From Nodosilinea sp. LEGE 07298 (GTDB lineage: Bacteria > Cyanobacteriota > Cyanobacteriia > Phormidesmidales > Phormidesmidaceae): a DNA stretch of 60,011 nucleotides. Below the pieces are notes generated by a model. That model saw nothing but the letters and a program-made list of their open reading frames with translations. It made no database searches and had not been told where the DNA came from. Below are positions 1 to 10,500 of the stretch, one piece after another (position 1 is the first letter of the stretch; every line of letters begins with the position of its first letter). The stretch is from the NCBI RefSeq assembly GCF_015207265.1, contig NZ_JADEXE010000006.1, forward strand, positions 1-60,011. The letters are read 5' to 3'. A program made the position numbers and the translations under genes.

Positions 1-66
1 GTCTGCAATGGGAAGACAAATCGTTTTATCGCCTGCGGTTCCACGCTTCCGTCGTTGCTTGGCCAT
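1..66 (-). CDS. IS transposase, N-terminal end (runs off the window)
   Basis: An ATG at 66 reading leftward opens a frame starting MAKQRRKRGTAGDKTICLPI and leaves the window at base 1. It is preceded by a strong AGGAGG ribosome-binding site at 75-80, with 8 bases of spacing. The basic start followed by a 'GDKTICLPI' stretch resembles DDE transposases of cyanobacterial IS elements, but too little is visible to name the family. The element has landed inside the GAF-PAS sensor gene on the same strand, whose reading frame changes character at about 128. Identification rests on 22 residues plus context. Confidence 0.55.
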   Translation of the reverse strand, partial: MAKQRRKRGTAGDKTICLPIAD

Positions 67-128
67 CACGTTGGCCTCCTAAGCGCTCTACCCCTATTTT
101 ACTCGACACAAACTTGGGTGGAACTAGG

Positions 129-712
129 ATTAATCCTTGGGCATCTGCGATCGCCACAATGGAAGACTGATCCAACGTAAACTCAATATCTGTGCGGTCT
201 TTTAGGGTTTGCTTAAGCACCCGGTGCCCATATCTTAGCTCCAGTTGTGCCACGACCTGATGGCTCAGGATGCGCAACGCTTCAAGTTGCTCTGAGTCTA
301 GTTGGCGTGGTTGCCGATCAATGACGCACAGCGTCCCCAGCGGATAACCATCGGCAGTAATGAGGGGAAAGCCAGCGTAGAAACGAATGTGAGGTTCTCC
401 GACGACTAGCGGATTCTGCGCGAAGCGCTCGTCGATTAGGGCATTTTCGATAATGAGAGGCTGCGACTGTAAAATCGCATGGGCGCAAAAGGCCCACTCG
501 CGGGGAGTTTCCGTTGTTGTTAGGCCAACCTTTGCCTTAAACCACTGGCGGTGGTCATCAATCAGACTCATCAGGGCGATCGGAGTTTGGCTGATCTTGG
601 TGGCGAGTTGAACTAAATCATTAAAAGTAGCTTCTGGGGCCGTATCCAGGAGATCATATCGAGCTAACGCGGCTAACCGAGCCGCTTCATAATCGTCCTC
701 GATATTTGGCAT
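129..712 (-). pseudogene. GAF-PAS sensor protein, 3'-truncated by an IS
   Basis: The start ATG at 712 opens a GAF-domain protein (residues about 10-165: LLDTAPEATFNDL, FKAKVGL, GTLCVIDRQPRQL), a common sensory module at the head of cyanobacterial kinases and cyclases. A PAS domain then begins (FTLDQSSIVAIADAQGLI), but the sequence stops being PAS-like at about position 128, where IS-derived DNA takes over; the frame drifts on to a stop at 26. The same GAF architecture is intact at the N-terminus of the diguanylate cyclase ending at 19797, so this is very probably the 5' stump of a similar multidomain sensor. The remainder lies beyond the IS, outside the window, or is lost. Confidence 0.7.
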
Positions 713-1258
713 CCTTTCTCCCCCTTAACGTTTTGGTAGATCAACCATCGTCGTAGCGTCGTCTAGATAGCAGAGTGCCTATGCTTACACTCAAATGTAT
801 CAAATACTACAAATATCGTAACTTTAGTACGGATGGAACCATTACTCTGATATATAAATCGACATCCTTCAACAGGTTGTCGCAATCTTTCTATAAGGTT
901 TAGTAGTTCAGGGCTGCGATCGGCCCCGACACCTGCTCTGGCCTCACCTCCCAATACCGCTACAGTGACGTCAGCGATGCATGGCCGCTAATCTCCTTCT
1001 ACTAGCTGAGGGTATGCGCTGGGGGTGCTTCTGGGAAAAGCTCTAGCGGGGTAGGGCAGTTTATCGAAGGCTGACCAGTCGGACTCTAGGGCCTGCAATG
1101 TTACGAAGGGCTCAGCTGATGCGAATCTCAAGATTACGGTGGGGTGTCCGTTCCCTAAGCAAAGCTGAGGCTCCAGCGATAGGGAGTAGTTCCCGATCAC
1201 GCCGAATAGTTGCCAGGATAGTTGCCCCGCGCCACAGAGCAGCATCACAATCCCTCCT
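713..1258. other. No recognisable gene
   Basis: About 550 bases without a supportable gene. The short minus-strand open frames here (763-954, 988-1317) have no domain, no convincing ribosome-binding site and unnatural composition; the second runs into an IS5-like remnant. Probably degraded intergenic DNA between the broken GAF gene and the IS scar. Confidence 0.5.
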
Positions 1259-1338
1259 GGCAGCTCTTTCGTAAAACGTTCCAAAATCCGTCCAACACGG
1301 TGCTGGACAATTACCACTCAGCTACGTCCAGGACCTCC
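1259..1338 (+). repeat. IS5-like remnant, copy of 15185-15264
   Basis: An 80-base stretch starting GGCAGCTCTTTCGTAAAACG recurs with few mismatches at 15185-15264. There it is the 3' continuation of a recognisable IS5-family transposase fragment. Here only this tail is left, abutting the IS3 end at 1340. Confidence 0.6.
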
Positions 1339-1514
1339 TTGATCTTGACTCAAGAAAGTGGACAGGTACTTTAGGCTGGGCTCAGGCTATTCAAAGACAA
1401 GGTACAGGGACAAAACTTGAATGAAAGCAGAAAGCTAGAGCTGAAGGGGATTTGACATAGTGAGGGGTGAGGAGGTGAGCTAGGAATTACCACACTCTCA
1501 GCAACGACCTTCTC

Positions 1515-2135
1515 ATGAACGAGATTAGCCGAATTCAAGCTGCTCTGCGCCCCCATCTGCCTTGGCACGGTGCCCGACTGAGGTTTCTAGCGCTGTTCCT
1601 GGTAGCGTTATTTCGCGTGGAAAAGGTGAACTTAGACAAACTAGCGACGGTCTTTGCCAATCAGGCGCAGAGTGCCTCCAGCTATAAGCGCCTGACCCGC
1701 TTCTTTCGAGGCTTTGCTGTCGATTTCGATGCCATCGCGCGAGCGGTGGTGAGTTGGGCCCAGATTCCTGAGCCCTGGACCTTGAGTCTAGACCGCACCA
1801 ACTGGTGCTTTGGGACGCTCAACATCAATATCTTAATGCTCGGGCTTGTTCATGAGGGGGTGGCTTTCCCGGTGATGTGGACAATGCTCGACAAGCGCGG
1901 CAACAGCAACAGTGACGAGCGCATAGACCTGGTGGAACGCTTTGGGCGAGTCTTCCCTAACGCCCAGATTCACTGCCTGACAGGAGACCGAGGGTTTGTG
2001 GGCAAGGAGTGGTGTAGTTTCTTGCTGCTGCCGAAGGCTATGCCGTTCCGGCTTCGGCTACGCCACAGCGACCGTATCAGCTCTCGCTCAGGCAAGCACC
2101 GCCAACAGGGCGGGCGAGTCTTTGCCAACCTATAG
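1515..2135 (+). pseudogene. IS4-like transposase, 3'-truncated
   Basis: A 206-residue frame contains the N-terminal half of an IS4-type DDE transposase: the AALRPHLPWHGARL start, LDRTNW around residue 95 (first catalytic Asp region) and MLDKRGNSNSDER followed by CLTGDRGFVG around residue 157 (second Asp). It ends abruptly after RVFANL where IS3 sequence begins, so the C-terminal YREXXK-type region is missing. The missing half is present in a second degraded copy at 35976-36690 (GERVFANLKVGESR..., RWGIDTLFAALK). Neither copy is complete. Confidence 0.75.
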
Positions 2136-2250
2136 CGGTATGCAGGATGATCCGATACAGGCAAGGAGCTTAAGCCTCTTGTTAGCTGGTTGGACTGCTT
2201 CAGGACTCGGTACATCAGGGCAATGGGAAAATTCACCTTCTCCCTCTGGA

Positions 2251-2601
2251 TTAGCTCGTACGATCTGAGCTTTCCCGAGCAAAGAAGGTCGCGGCTTTTT
2301 TTAAGAAATCGCGCTCCATCCGTACCCGCTTTAGGTCTCGACGCAGCGTCGTTAATTCTTGACGTTCAACAGAGGTCAATGAACCTTTGGTGTCACTAGA
2401 GCGATCAATTCGAGCTTGTTTCACCCATTTACGCAGCGCACTTTTGGTCAAGCCCATTGCTTGAGCAACCTGTCTGACCGATTTACCCGATTGCCCCACA
2501 ATGCGAACAGCCTCTGCTTTTTGCTCGTCTGTAAATGTCCTTCGCGGTTTTTGGGTCATCTGAACATTCTCCTTCGTTGTCGACTCTTCGGGAATGTCCA
2601 C
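2251..2601 (-). CDS. IS3-family transposase OrfA
   Basis: This 116-residue protein has the helix-turn-helix and leucine-zipper layout of IS3 OrfA (RRTFTDEQKAEAVRIV, then ALRKWVKQ, then LRRDLKRVRMERDFLKKA). It is nearly identical to OrfA of the complete copy at 25564-25917. A T7 run at 2296-2302 (A7 on the coding strand, before AGCC) is the usual -1 frameshift site leading into orfB. Here orfB has been replaced after its first residues, so no fused transposase can form. Confidence 0.85.
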   Translation of the reverse strand: MDIPEESTTKENVQMTQKPRRTFTDEQKAEAVRIVGQSGKSVRQVAQAMGLTKSALRKWVKQARIDRSSDTKGSLTSVERQELTTLRRDLKRVRMERDFLKKAATFFARESSDRTS

Positions 2602-2737
2602 TTTTTAGAGGTCAGGTCAGGTTACCCCCGATTCAGAAGGGCGAATGCCATAGAGCCTCTGGCTCGGCTACGCCAACGCCCCTACAGGTTGACTGTTAGA
2701 GAATCGGGGTTATGTGATTCGGATTCGGTATAAGGCT

Positions 2738-5482
2738 TTAGGCTCTAGGCCCTGAGCTGCTTTCATGGCAGGCGCTGTAGACCACCACCTGGTTGCGTCC
2801 CCTAATCTTAGCTTGGTAGAGCGCGACATCAGCGGCTTTAACCACGTCAATGCCCGTGGCCCCGTGGGCAGGAAAGCTCGCCACCCCCAGCGAGGCCGAC
2901 AGTAGTTCCAGCGTCATGCCGTTGTAGTTCACCCGAAGCTGGCCAATGGCGTGGCGAATGGCTTCGGCCCGCGCCAGGATGATATCTGGGGGTGCCTCAG
3001 GCAGCACTAGGGTCATCTCTTCACCGCCATAGCGGCAGGCAATGTCAGACCCCCGTACGCTGCCGCGCAGCAGCTGGCCCACAGCTTCTAGTACGCGATC
3101 GCCCGCAGCGTGGCCATGGACATCGTTAAACCGCTTGAAGTGATCGATATCGAGCATAATCACCCCAATCGGGTGGTGTTGGCGCTGGGCGCGCTCAATT
3201 TCCTGCGTCAGGGTCTCTTCGAGGTAGCGGCGGTTATATAACCCGGTGAGCGGGTCGTGCATGCTCTGGTATTGCAGGGTTTCGCGCAAATGCAGGTTGG
3301 CCAAGGCCAGCGCCACTTGCTCGGCTACGGCGCGGGCCAGCTGCTGGGTGGGCTGTTTTATCTCACGGGCACTGAGATAAAACAACCCCAGGGTTTCGCC
3401 CTGGGCCAATAGGGGCAGGCAAAGGGTGGTGCTGTCTACCGCCGCCGCCTCAGCATGGTGGCAGCGCAGTCCCAGACTATTGGGGCCGACCTGGTGCGAT
3501 CGCCCCCGGCGCAAGGCCCAGCAATCTGAGGGGCTAAAGGAGCTAAACACGGGCTGCGAGTCTAGCTCAGGCCCCCAGGTGGTGACAATTTCCATGCGAT
3601 CGCGCGACGAGTTGAGCATAAAAATGGCACCGCTACTGCCAACAAACAACGGTGCCAGCAGAGTGCCTAAAGCCTGGTAGGCTTCATCTACCGTCAAACA
3701 GGCCTGCAAAAAGTCGCTCATCTCCCCCAAGCGCTGCATTTCATCATTGCGCTGCTTGAGTTCATCGACACGGCTTTCGAGCTGCTGATTGACTTCTTGA
3801 AGCACCTGCCTGGACTGTTTGAGCGCCGTAATATCGCGAAAGGTGACCGCAAAGCCATCGCCTAGCTTGACGGCAATAGCCTCAAACCAGGTGTCGATGC
3901 CGTCGTGGCTGTAGTGAAACTGTCGCTCCACGGGTTCTCCGGTTTCGACCACCTGCACGTAGAGGTCAAACAGCCCATCGGTCTTGTTTCCGGGTAGCTC
4001 ATCCAGCAGCCGTTTACCCACCAGATACTCTGCGGTGTGCCCCACCACGGCGCAGGCCGAGGGGTTGCTGAGCAGCCACTCAAAATCGACAATGGCGTCG
4101 CTGTCATTGCGCACAGCCTGAAAGGCCATAATACCGTCTATAGAGCTGTTTAAGACACCACTCAGCTGCATTTCTGAGGTTTGCAGCGCCTGCTGCATGT
4201 CTATCGTAGCGGTGATATCGAGGTGGCTACCCACCATGCGTACCACCTGGCTCTCAGCATCTTTGAGATGAATCATGCGGGTGAAAATATGCACCGTAGA
4301 CCCGTCTTTGTGGCGGTGGCGATACACGGTACTCAGAGTGTCAACTTTGCCGCTGTTGTAGTCGTCCACCAGCTGCAATCCGGCCAATCTGTCTTCCTCA
4401 AAAACAGTTGAGTTCAACATCTCGATGGAGTTCTCCAGTTCGTGGTCAGCGTAGCCCAGCAGGGCTTTCCACTGGGGCGAGAAATAGATCTCATCGGTGG
4501 TCAGGTTCCAGTCTGAGAACCCCTCTGAGGAGGCCTCCAGCACCAGCTCTAGCTGTTCCTTGGTCGTCTGTAGCTGTAAGGTCATCTCCCGGCTGTCGGT
4601 CACATCTCGAGCAACGGCGTAGATCAGCCCATCCATCGGCACCGCTCGCCACTCTAGCCAGCGATAGGTGCCGTCTAGGCAGCGATAGCGGTTGGTGAAT
4701 GAGACAATTTCTTGGTGGTTGGCTAGGGCTGAAACCGCTTCGATGGTGGCGGCGACGTCATCAAGATGGACATAGCTAATGAAGGGAGTGTTTTCTAGGT
4801 CAGCCAGTCTATAGCCCAGAGTCTTTTCCCAGGCGCTATTGAGACGACGAAAATAGCCATCAGTGTCGGCAATGCACAGCAGGTCTACCGACATCGAGAA
4901 GAACCGATCCAGTTCCTCAATTTTGACCTCTAGCTCTAGCGCCATCTGCTGGCGCTGGGTGATGTCGCGCACGATGACCAGGCACTCATCGCTACTGCAC
5001 GGCACCAGGCGCACCTCTTCGTGGCACAGCTGCCCCTGCTTGACCAGCTGCTGCTCCCACACCTGCAACGCGCCTGTGGTCAAGGCCTGCTCAATATGCC
5101 GCAGCTGGTTTGCCAGTAGGTCGGGGGGCAATATCTCCGCTAGATGGTGCTCAACGGGTAGAAAAACGCTCGAATCGTCAGAACTGGGGGGCAAAAAGTT
5201 AAAGCAGGTGCCGTCGCGCCCTATTCGCATGAGCAGGTCAGGCATTGCCCTGAGAATCGCCTGGTTAGTCGCTTCGCTGTCGCTGAGATCAGTCTCTATC
5301 TGATGGAGATTGGGAGGGGGTTGCGATCGCTCTAGCTCAGCCTGCAGGCTTTGATTGACCTGCCGCAGGGTCGCCACCTGCTGCTGCAAACGGGCGTTTT
5401 CTGCCTGTAGCTGCTGCACCAAACCTGTTAAGTCATCCACGTCAGATTTAGCTCCATTGGATGTTCTGTATTTAGAGACCAC
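2738..5482 (-). CDS. Multi-PAS/GAF diguanylate cyclase
   Basis: This 914-residue, probably cytoplasmic protein starts at a GTG. The order is: coiled coil (about 18-55), four PAS domains (about 70-180, 185-300, 310-430, 435-560), a second coiled coil (565-600), GAF (about 600-740) and a C-terminal GGDEF domain (745-905). It should make c-di-GMP from two GTP. The active-site loop reads GGEEM rather than GGEEF, a change in the last position only. The upstream inhibitory I-site RGSD is present five residues before it, so product inhibition is likely. No transmembrane segment is seen. It is separated by 247 bases from the next signalling operon on the same strand, so it probably has its own promoter. 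Confidence 0.9.
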   Translation of the reverse strand: MVSKYRTSNGAKSDVDDLTGLVQQLQAENARLQQQVATLRQVNQSLQAELERSQPPPNLHQIETDLSDSEATNQAILRAMPDLLMRIGRDGTCFNFLPPSSDDSSVFLPVEHHLAEILPPDLLANQLRHIEQALTTGALQVWEQQLVKQGQLCHEEVRLVPCSSDECLVIVRDITQRQQMALELEVKIEELDRFFSMSVDLLCIADTDGYFRRLNSAWEKTLGYRLADLENTPFISYVHLDDVAATIEAVSALANHQEIVSFTNRYRCLDGTYRWLEWRAVPMDGLIYAVARDVTDSREMTLQLQTTKEQLELVLEASSEGFSDWNLTTDEIYFSPQWKALLGYADHELENSIEMLNSTVFEEDRLAGLQLVDDYNSGKVDTLSTVYRHRHKDGSTVHIFTRMIHLKDAESQVVRMVGSHLDITATIDMQQALQTSEMQLSGVLNSSIDGIMAFQAVRNDSDAIVDFEWLLSNPSACAVVGHTAEYLVGKRLLDELPGNKTDGLFDLYVQVVETGEPVERQFHYSHDGIDTWFEAIAVKLGDGFAVTFRDITALKQSRQVLQEVNQQLESRVDELKQRNDEMQRLGEMSDFLQACLTVDEAYQALGTLLAPLFVGSSGAIFMLNSSRDRMEIVTTWGPELDSQPVFSSFSPSDCWALRRGRSHQVGPNSLGLRCHHAEAAAVDSTTLCLPLLAQGETLGLFYLSAREIKQPTQQLARAVAEQVALALANLHLRETLQYQSMHDPLTGLYNRRYLEETLTQEIERAQRQHHPIGVIMLDIDHFKRFNDVHGHAAGDRVLEAVGQLLRGSVRGSDIACRYGGEEMTLVLPEAPPDIILARAEAIRHAIGQLRVNYNGMTLELLSASLGVASFPAHGATGIDVVKAADVALYQAKIRGRNQVVVYSACHESSSGPRA

Positions 5483-5729
5483 AGGCGATTAAAGACCACA
5501 CTAACTCTGTCTTGTGGCAACCGCCCCTCAGCGAATTTTTGAAGTTAGGATTTAGAATTTAATTGATGTTTAACCTTAGTATTCCCAATCAGATTTGCAA
5601 CCGTCCCCACTGAGCTTTCAAGCTAGTAGACTGCGGCATAAGTGGGACGACTATTGCCAATCGTGAGGGAGCAGGGGAGCTAGGGAGCCAGGCGATCCAG
5701 AATAGTGGTCATATTTCAGCCTTCGAGTA

Positions 5730-7529
5730 CTAGAAAGGAGGCTCAGAGAGAGCTAGCCGCAGAGCAATTGGCACCTGCTTGGGCCGCCAGCCTGAGGGGG
5801 CATCTCTGCCGCTGAGAAATCGGGCCTCAATGTCCGCTGCCGGGAGAGGTTTAGAAAATAGATAGCCCTGCCCCATTTCGCAGTCGAGCTGTTGCAGCCG
5901 CTCTAGCTGGGGTTGAGTCTCGATACCCTCGGCTGTAACGGTCAAGCCTAGCTGCTTGCCCAGGGTAATAATGGTATCGACGACCTTGTATTTAGAGGTC
6001 AGGACTTGGATTTGGCTAGTAAACGAACGATCAATTTTGAGGTCATTGACCGAAAACTGGTGCAGATAGCCCAGAGATGAATAGCCCGTGCCAAAGTCGT
6101 CAATGCTGATCTGAATCTGCCGCGATCGCAGGGCTTCTACCAGGACAATGGCGGTTTCGGCATTGTCCATAATGGCGCTTTCGGTAATTTCGAGCTTTAG
6201 CCGAGCGGGGTCGATGCCGGTGGCCGCCAAAATTTGGTCAATATCGTCGAGCAGGGTGGGGCAGGCAAACTGCCGCACCGACAGGTTGACGCTCATGGTC
6301 AGATCGGTCCAGCCCTGTTGCTGCCAGCGGTGAAGCTGTTGACAGGCCAGCTTGAGAACGAGCAAGCCCACCGGCACCACCAGCCCGGTGGTTTCCATTA
6401 GAGGAATAAACTCGCCGGGGGCGACCAGGCCACGGGTGGGGTGCTGCCAGCGCACCAGCGCCTCTAGCCCGGCAATTTTGAGGGTTTTGAGGTGGACAAT
6501 GGGCTGGTAATACACTACAAATTCCTGACGGTCGAGGGCGCGCTTGAGGTCATTTTCAAGGGCCAGGCGATCGACCATGGTTTGGTGCATTTGCGGGTCA
6601 AAAAATTGGTAGCTGCCGACTCCCTGCTGCTTGGCCCGGTACAGGGCAATGCCAGCATCTTGAAGCAGTTGCTCGGGGCTGGAGTAGTCGCTGTGGCCGA
6701 GAACAACCCCCAGACAGGCGGTGATAAAAATATTCACCCCTGACACCGAAAAGGGGGTCTTAAAGCTGTCTAAAACGGTCTGAATGAGCCATTTGACGCG
6801 CTCTATACCGCTGGTCTGGCGCAGCAAAATACAGAACTCGTTGCCCCCCAGACAGGCCAGTAGACCGTCGCTGGGCACTAGCTGCTGGAGCCGCGCTGCG
6901 ATCGCCCTGAGCAGCTGGTTGCTGAGGGCGTAGCCAAAGGAACCGTTGATCAGCTTGAACTGGTCGCAGTCGAGGTAAATTACCGCAAAGGCCGAATTCT
7001 CAGCCTGAAGTAGCTCCGCCAGGGTCTGGTTTAGGGCGGCCCGGCTGGGCAACTGGGTTAGGGCATCATGGGAAATGATCGCCTGGAGTTGGGCCGTACG
7101 CTTGAGCACCTTGACTTCGAGCTGGGCGTTAAAGGTTTCTAGCTGCTGATACTGCTCCCGCAGTATCAGCAGTGATCGCACCCTAGCGATCAGCTCTAGC
7201 CGGTGGATCGGCTTGCTGATAAAGTCGTTGGCCCCGGCGCTAAAGCAGCGGGCGAGATCCTGTTTTTCGCTCAGGGCCGTCACCATAATGATCGGCAGGG
7301 TGGCCCAGGTAGGCGAAGACTTGAGCCAGTGGCAAACCTCAAACCCATTGAGGCCGGGCATCATCACGTCGAGCAAAATCAGGTCAGGTTCCAGGTGGTC
7401 GAGGGCGGCGATCGCCGCTTCCCCGGTGCTGGCGTAGTGCAGCTGATAACCCTCGGCGTCGAGCAGGGTGTCGATGACATCAAAGTTGTTGGGGTCGTCG
7501 TCAACGATCAGAATAGAGGCGGATGGCAT
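5730..7529 (-). CDS. Response regulator with degenerate GGDEF and EAL phosphodiesterase
   Basis: This 599-residue protein has a receiver domain at residues 5-120 (phosphoacceptor Asp in LILLDVMMPG), a GGDEF domain around 155-315 and an EAL domain around 330-575. The cyclase loop is GGNEF and the I-site Arg is absent (VPSD), so synthesis is doubtful. The EAL motifs are complete: EALVRW, TESAIMDN, DDFGTGYSSL with LKIDRSF, and AEGIET followed by QGYLFSKP. It is therefore probably a phosphorylation-controlled c-di-GMP phosphodiesterase. It begins 15 bases after the hybrid kinase gene ending at 7545, so the two are almost certainly one operon and a kinase-regulator pair. Confidence 0.9.
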   Translation of the reverse strand: MPSASILIVDDDPNNFDVIDTLLDAEGYQLHYASTGEAAIAALDHLEPDLILLDVMMPGLNGFEVCHWLKSSPTWATLPIIMVTALSEKQDLARCFSAGANDFISKPIHRLELIARVRSLLILREQYQQLETFNAQLEVKVLKRTAQLQAIISHDALTQLPSRAALNQTLAELLQAENSAFAVIYLDCDQFKLINGSFGYALSNQLLRAIAARLQQLVPSDGLLACLGGNEFCILLRQTSGIERVKWLIQTVLDSFKTPFSVSGVNIFITACLGVVLGHSDYSSPEQLLQDAGIALYRAKQQGVGSYQFFDPQMHQTMVDRLALENDLKRALDRQEFVVYYQPIVHLKTLKIAGLEALVRWQHPTRGLVAPGEFIPLMETTGLVVPVGLLVLKLACQQLHRWQQQGWTDLTMSVNLSVRQFACPTLLDDIDQILAATGIDPARLKLEITESAIMDNAETAIVLVEALRSRQIQISIDDFGTGYSSLGYLHQFSVNDLKIDRSFTSQIQVLTSKYKVVDTIITLGKQLGLTVTAEGIETQPQLERLQQLDCEMGQGYLFSKPLPAADIEARFLSGRDAPSGWRPKQVPIALRLALSEPPF

Positions 7530-7544
7530 AGGTCTGCTGGTGAG

Positions 7545-10500
7545 TTAGGGGCTGGAGGTCGCGAGGGGGTTGAGCAGGTGCTGAATGGCGGCGACCAGCT
7601 GCCTGAGCTTAAGCGGTTTGCCCAGGTGCTGGTTCGCTCCTGCCATCAGGCAGGGATCGCGATCGCTCGCCGTGCCGACGGCAGCGAGTGCAATGATCGG
7701 CCGATCGGCCAGGTGCGGCTCGTCGCGGAGGCGGCAAATCGCCTCCAGGCCATCTCCCCCCGGCAGCTGCATATCGATCACGATCAGATCGGGATTTTCG
7801 GTCTGGGCCATAGCTATAGCCGCTTCGCCCTCGCGGGACACCAGCAGGCGGTAGCCCTTAGCGGTCAGGTAGTTAACTACGGTGCTGATCGTGGCCTCCT
7901 GGTCGCTTGCCAGCAGAATTAGGGGCTTTTGGTCAGGGATAGTCGGGGACTCTGGGGCACTGGCGACGGCGGTACCCCCACTAGCTGACCATCGATCTGC
8001 CCCAAGCGCGTAGGGCAGGTCGATGGTGAAGCGGCTGCCGACCCCGACCTCACTGGTCAACCCCACCTGGCCGCCGTGGAGCTCGGTGAACTGTTTTACC
8101 AGGGTTAGGCCTAACCCTGTGCCCTCGTACTGGCGGTTGAGGGCGCTGTCGATCTGAACGAAGGGTTGAAACAGTCTTTGCTGGTCGTCGGGGGCAATGC
8201 CAATGCCCGTATCCTTGACGGTCAACCGCATCACGGCTCGGAGCTCGTCACCGTTTTGGCACAACTCTAACGCGACCGTCAGGCTAACGCGCCCTCCCTC
8301 GGGGGTAAATTTGACCGCGTTGGCGAGCAGATTGATCAAAATCTGGCGCACGCGCCGCTCATCGATCACCAGGTCAGGCAAATTGGGGGGAATGCCATCT
8401 ATGAGCTGAATGCGTTTTTTGTCGGCCTGCTGCTGCACAAAGGTCAGGCTTGCATGGCACAGGGGCGCGATCGCCGTCGGGGTTAGGTGCAGGGTGATCT
8501 GGCCCGACTCAATTTTGGCCATATCGAGAATGTCGTTGATCAGCGCCAGCAGGTGGGAGGCGCTGGTCTCGACGGTGGTGAGGGCATTGATCTGTCGCTC
8601 GTTGATAGCGCCAAACACCTGCGCTTGCAGCCCCTCAGTCATGCCCAAAATGGCGTTGAGGGGGGTACGCAATTCGTGGCTCATGTTGGCGAGAAATTCG
8701 CCCTTGGCCTGATTGGCCGCCTCGGCGGCGTGGCGGGCTTCTTCTAGGTCGTGCATATGCTGGTGCAGCTGGGCCTCCGCCCGCTTGCGATCGCTAATAT
8801 CGGTCTGAATGCCAACAAAATGGGTGAGCTGGCCCTCGGGGTCATAAATGGGCGAAACGCTGAGGTGGTTCCAAAATGGCTCGCCATTCTTGCGGTAGTT
8901 AATCAGCTCTACGGTACAGTCTTCGCCAGCAGCAATAGCTTGACGCAGAGTATCCAGGCTAGGCTGCTCCAATTGATTACTCTGCAAGAAGCGGCAGTTA
9001 TGCCCCATGGCTTCGGCCGCAGAAAAGCCAGTCATGCGCTCAAAGGCGGGGTTGACGTAGATGATCGGGTTGCTGGGTTGGCGGGCATCGGTAATCACAA
9101 TGCCGTTGTGGCTGGCGGCGATCGCCCGTTCCCGCAGGCGCAGAGTTTCTTCCAGCCGCTGGCGATCGCTAACATCGCGAAAAATGCTTTGCGTCACTCG
9201 GGTCGCCCCCAAGTCGATGGCCGTCGAGGTAATATCTACCGGAATATGTCGGCCATCGGCATGCAAGATGGGGATATTCAAAGCCTGAAAATGGGGGAGA
9301 CCAATAGACTCCTGAAAGAAGGCGATCAGCTCTGTCTGGTGGTCTGGCGAATGCAATTGGGACTGGTGCATCTGGATCAACTGATCGCGGGAGCGGCCAA
9401 ACAACTCCTCTGTCCGGCGATTCACCTCTAGGATGTGGCCCTCCATATCGGCCACCACGATGGCGTCGCTGGCCCCCTCCATCAGGCCCCGATAGCGGGC
9501 TTCGCGCTCCTCCAGGGCAGCGGTGCGCTCGACTACCTGTTGCGCCAACGATTGATTGAGTTCCTTGAGCTGACGTTCGGACTGTTTGCGATCGCTGATG
9601 TCGCGTACCAGGGCTAGTACCTCATCGTCTCGGTAGGGCACCACCCGCACTTCTTCAATCTGAAATGTCTCTGCTGTGGACAGATCTTGCTCATAAAACT
9701 GGATGGCTTTAGTGGCCAGGGCTTGGGCGATCGCATCGAGGCGCTGCTGGGCCGCCACTGGGGGCAACGACTCGGTCACATGGGTGCCGACCAAATCTGA
9801 CAGAGGGCCGACCACATGGAATGTGGGGCTGGCGGCAAACTCTAGGTAAATGCCATCTTTACTCAACCGCACCAGTAGATCGGGCAGGGCCTTCAAGAGC
9901 GCCCGCTGGTGGGCTTCGTTCTGCTGGAGGGCCAGCTCCGTGCGCTGGCGTTCGGCTTCGCCCTGTTTGCGCTCGCTGATGTCGCGAATTAAAAACAGCA
10001 CCTCATCGTCAGCACACCGCACCGCCCGCAGTTCTTCGTGCTGGAGGCGATCGCCCACCGAAATTTGCTGCTCGTAGGTTTGCACCTCGTGGGTCGCCAG
10101 AGCCTGACGGATGGCCTGCATCTTGAGATCGGCCAGATCGGCGGGAAAAAACTCCGACACGTGGCGGCCAATCCGGCTCTGAGAGGGAAGAACAATATCC
10201 AAGGGGTGATTTTGGCTCAGCACTTCGCGGTATCGGCCATCAGCCCCTACCCGAATCAGCAGATCGGGCATGACCGAGAGCATGGCCCAGCTCTGGGCCT
10301 CGCGGCGGGTTAGCAGACGCTCAGCCTGAAGCCGATCCTGGGCAGAGGCAATGGTCTGGGCCAGCACCTGCACCATCTGCTGAGTGTCGTCATCCCAGGC
10401 GGTGGGTCGGCCCAGGGTGAGAAATCCCACGTAACCGACTACCCGAGTCTGTTGAATCAGGGGCACAGACAGCACGGCTCCGACATCCAACCTCTGCCAA

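Larger units (their letters stand above)
1340..2619. mobile_element. IS3-family scar with an IS4-like element inside
   Basis: The left end (TGATCTTGACTCAAGAAAGT from 1340) and the right end (inverted, ending 2619) match the two ends of the complete IS3 copy at 24661-25935. Only about 28 bases of the left end and the right 428 bases (2192-2619, with intact orfA) are IS3. The centre, from roughly 1397 to 2131, belongs to a different, IS4-like element whose terminus GTACAGGGACAAAA also occurs, inverted, near 36680. orfB has been lost except for its first codons. This is a mosaic made by insertion plus deletion; it should be immobile. Confidence 0.7.

Noticed and set aside
988-1317. 109-residue minus-strand frame
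   Set aside because: It runs through an IS5 remnant, has no domain and no ribosome-binding site.
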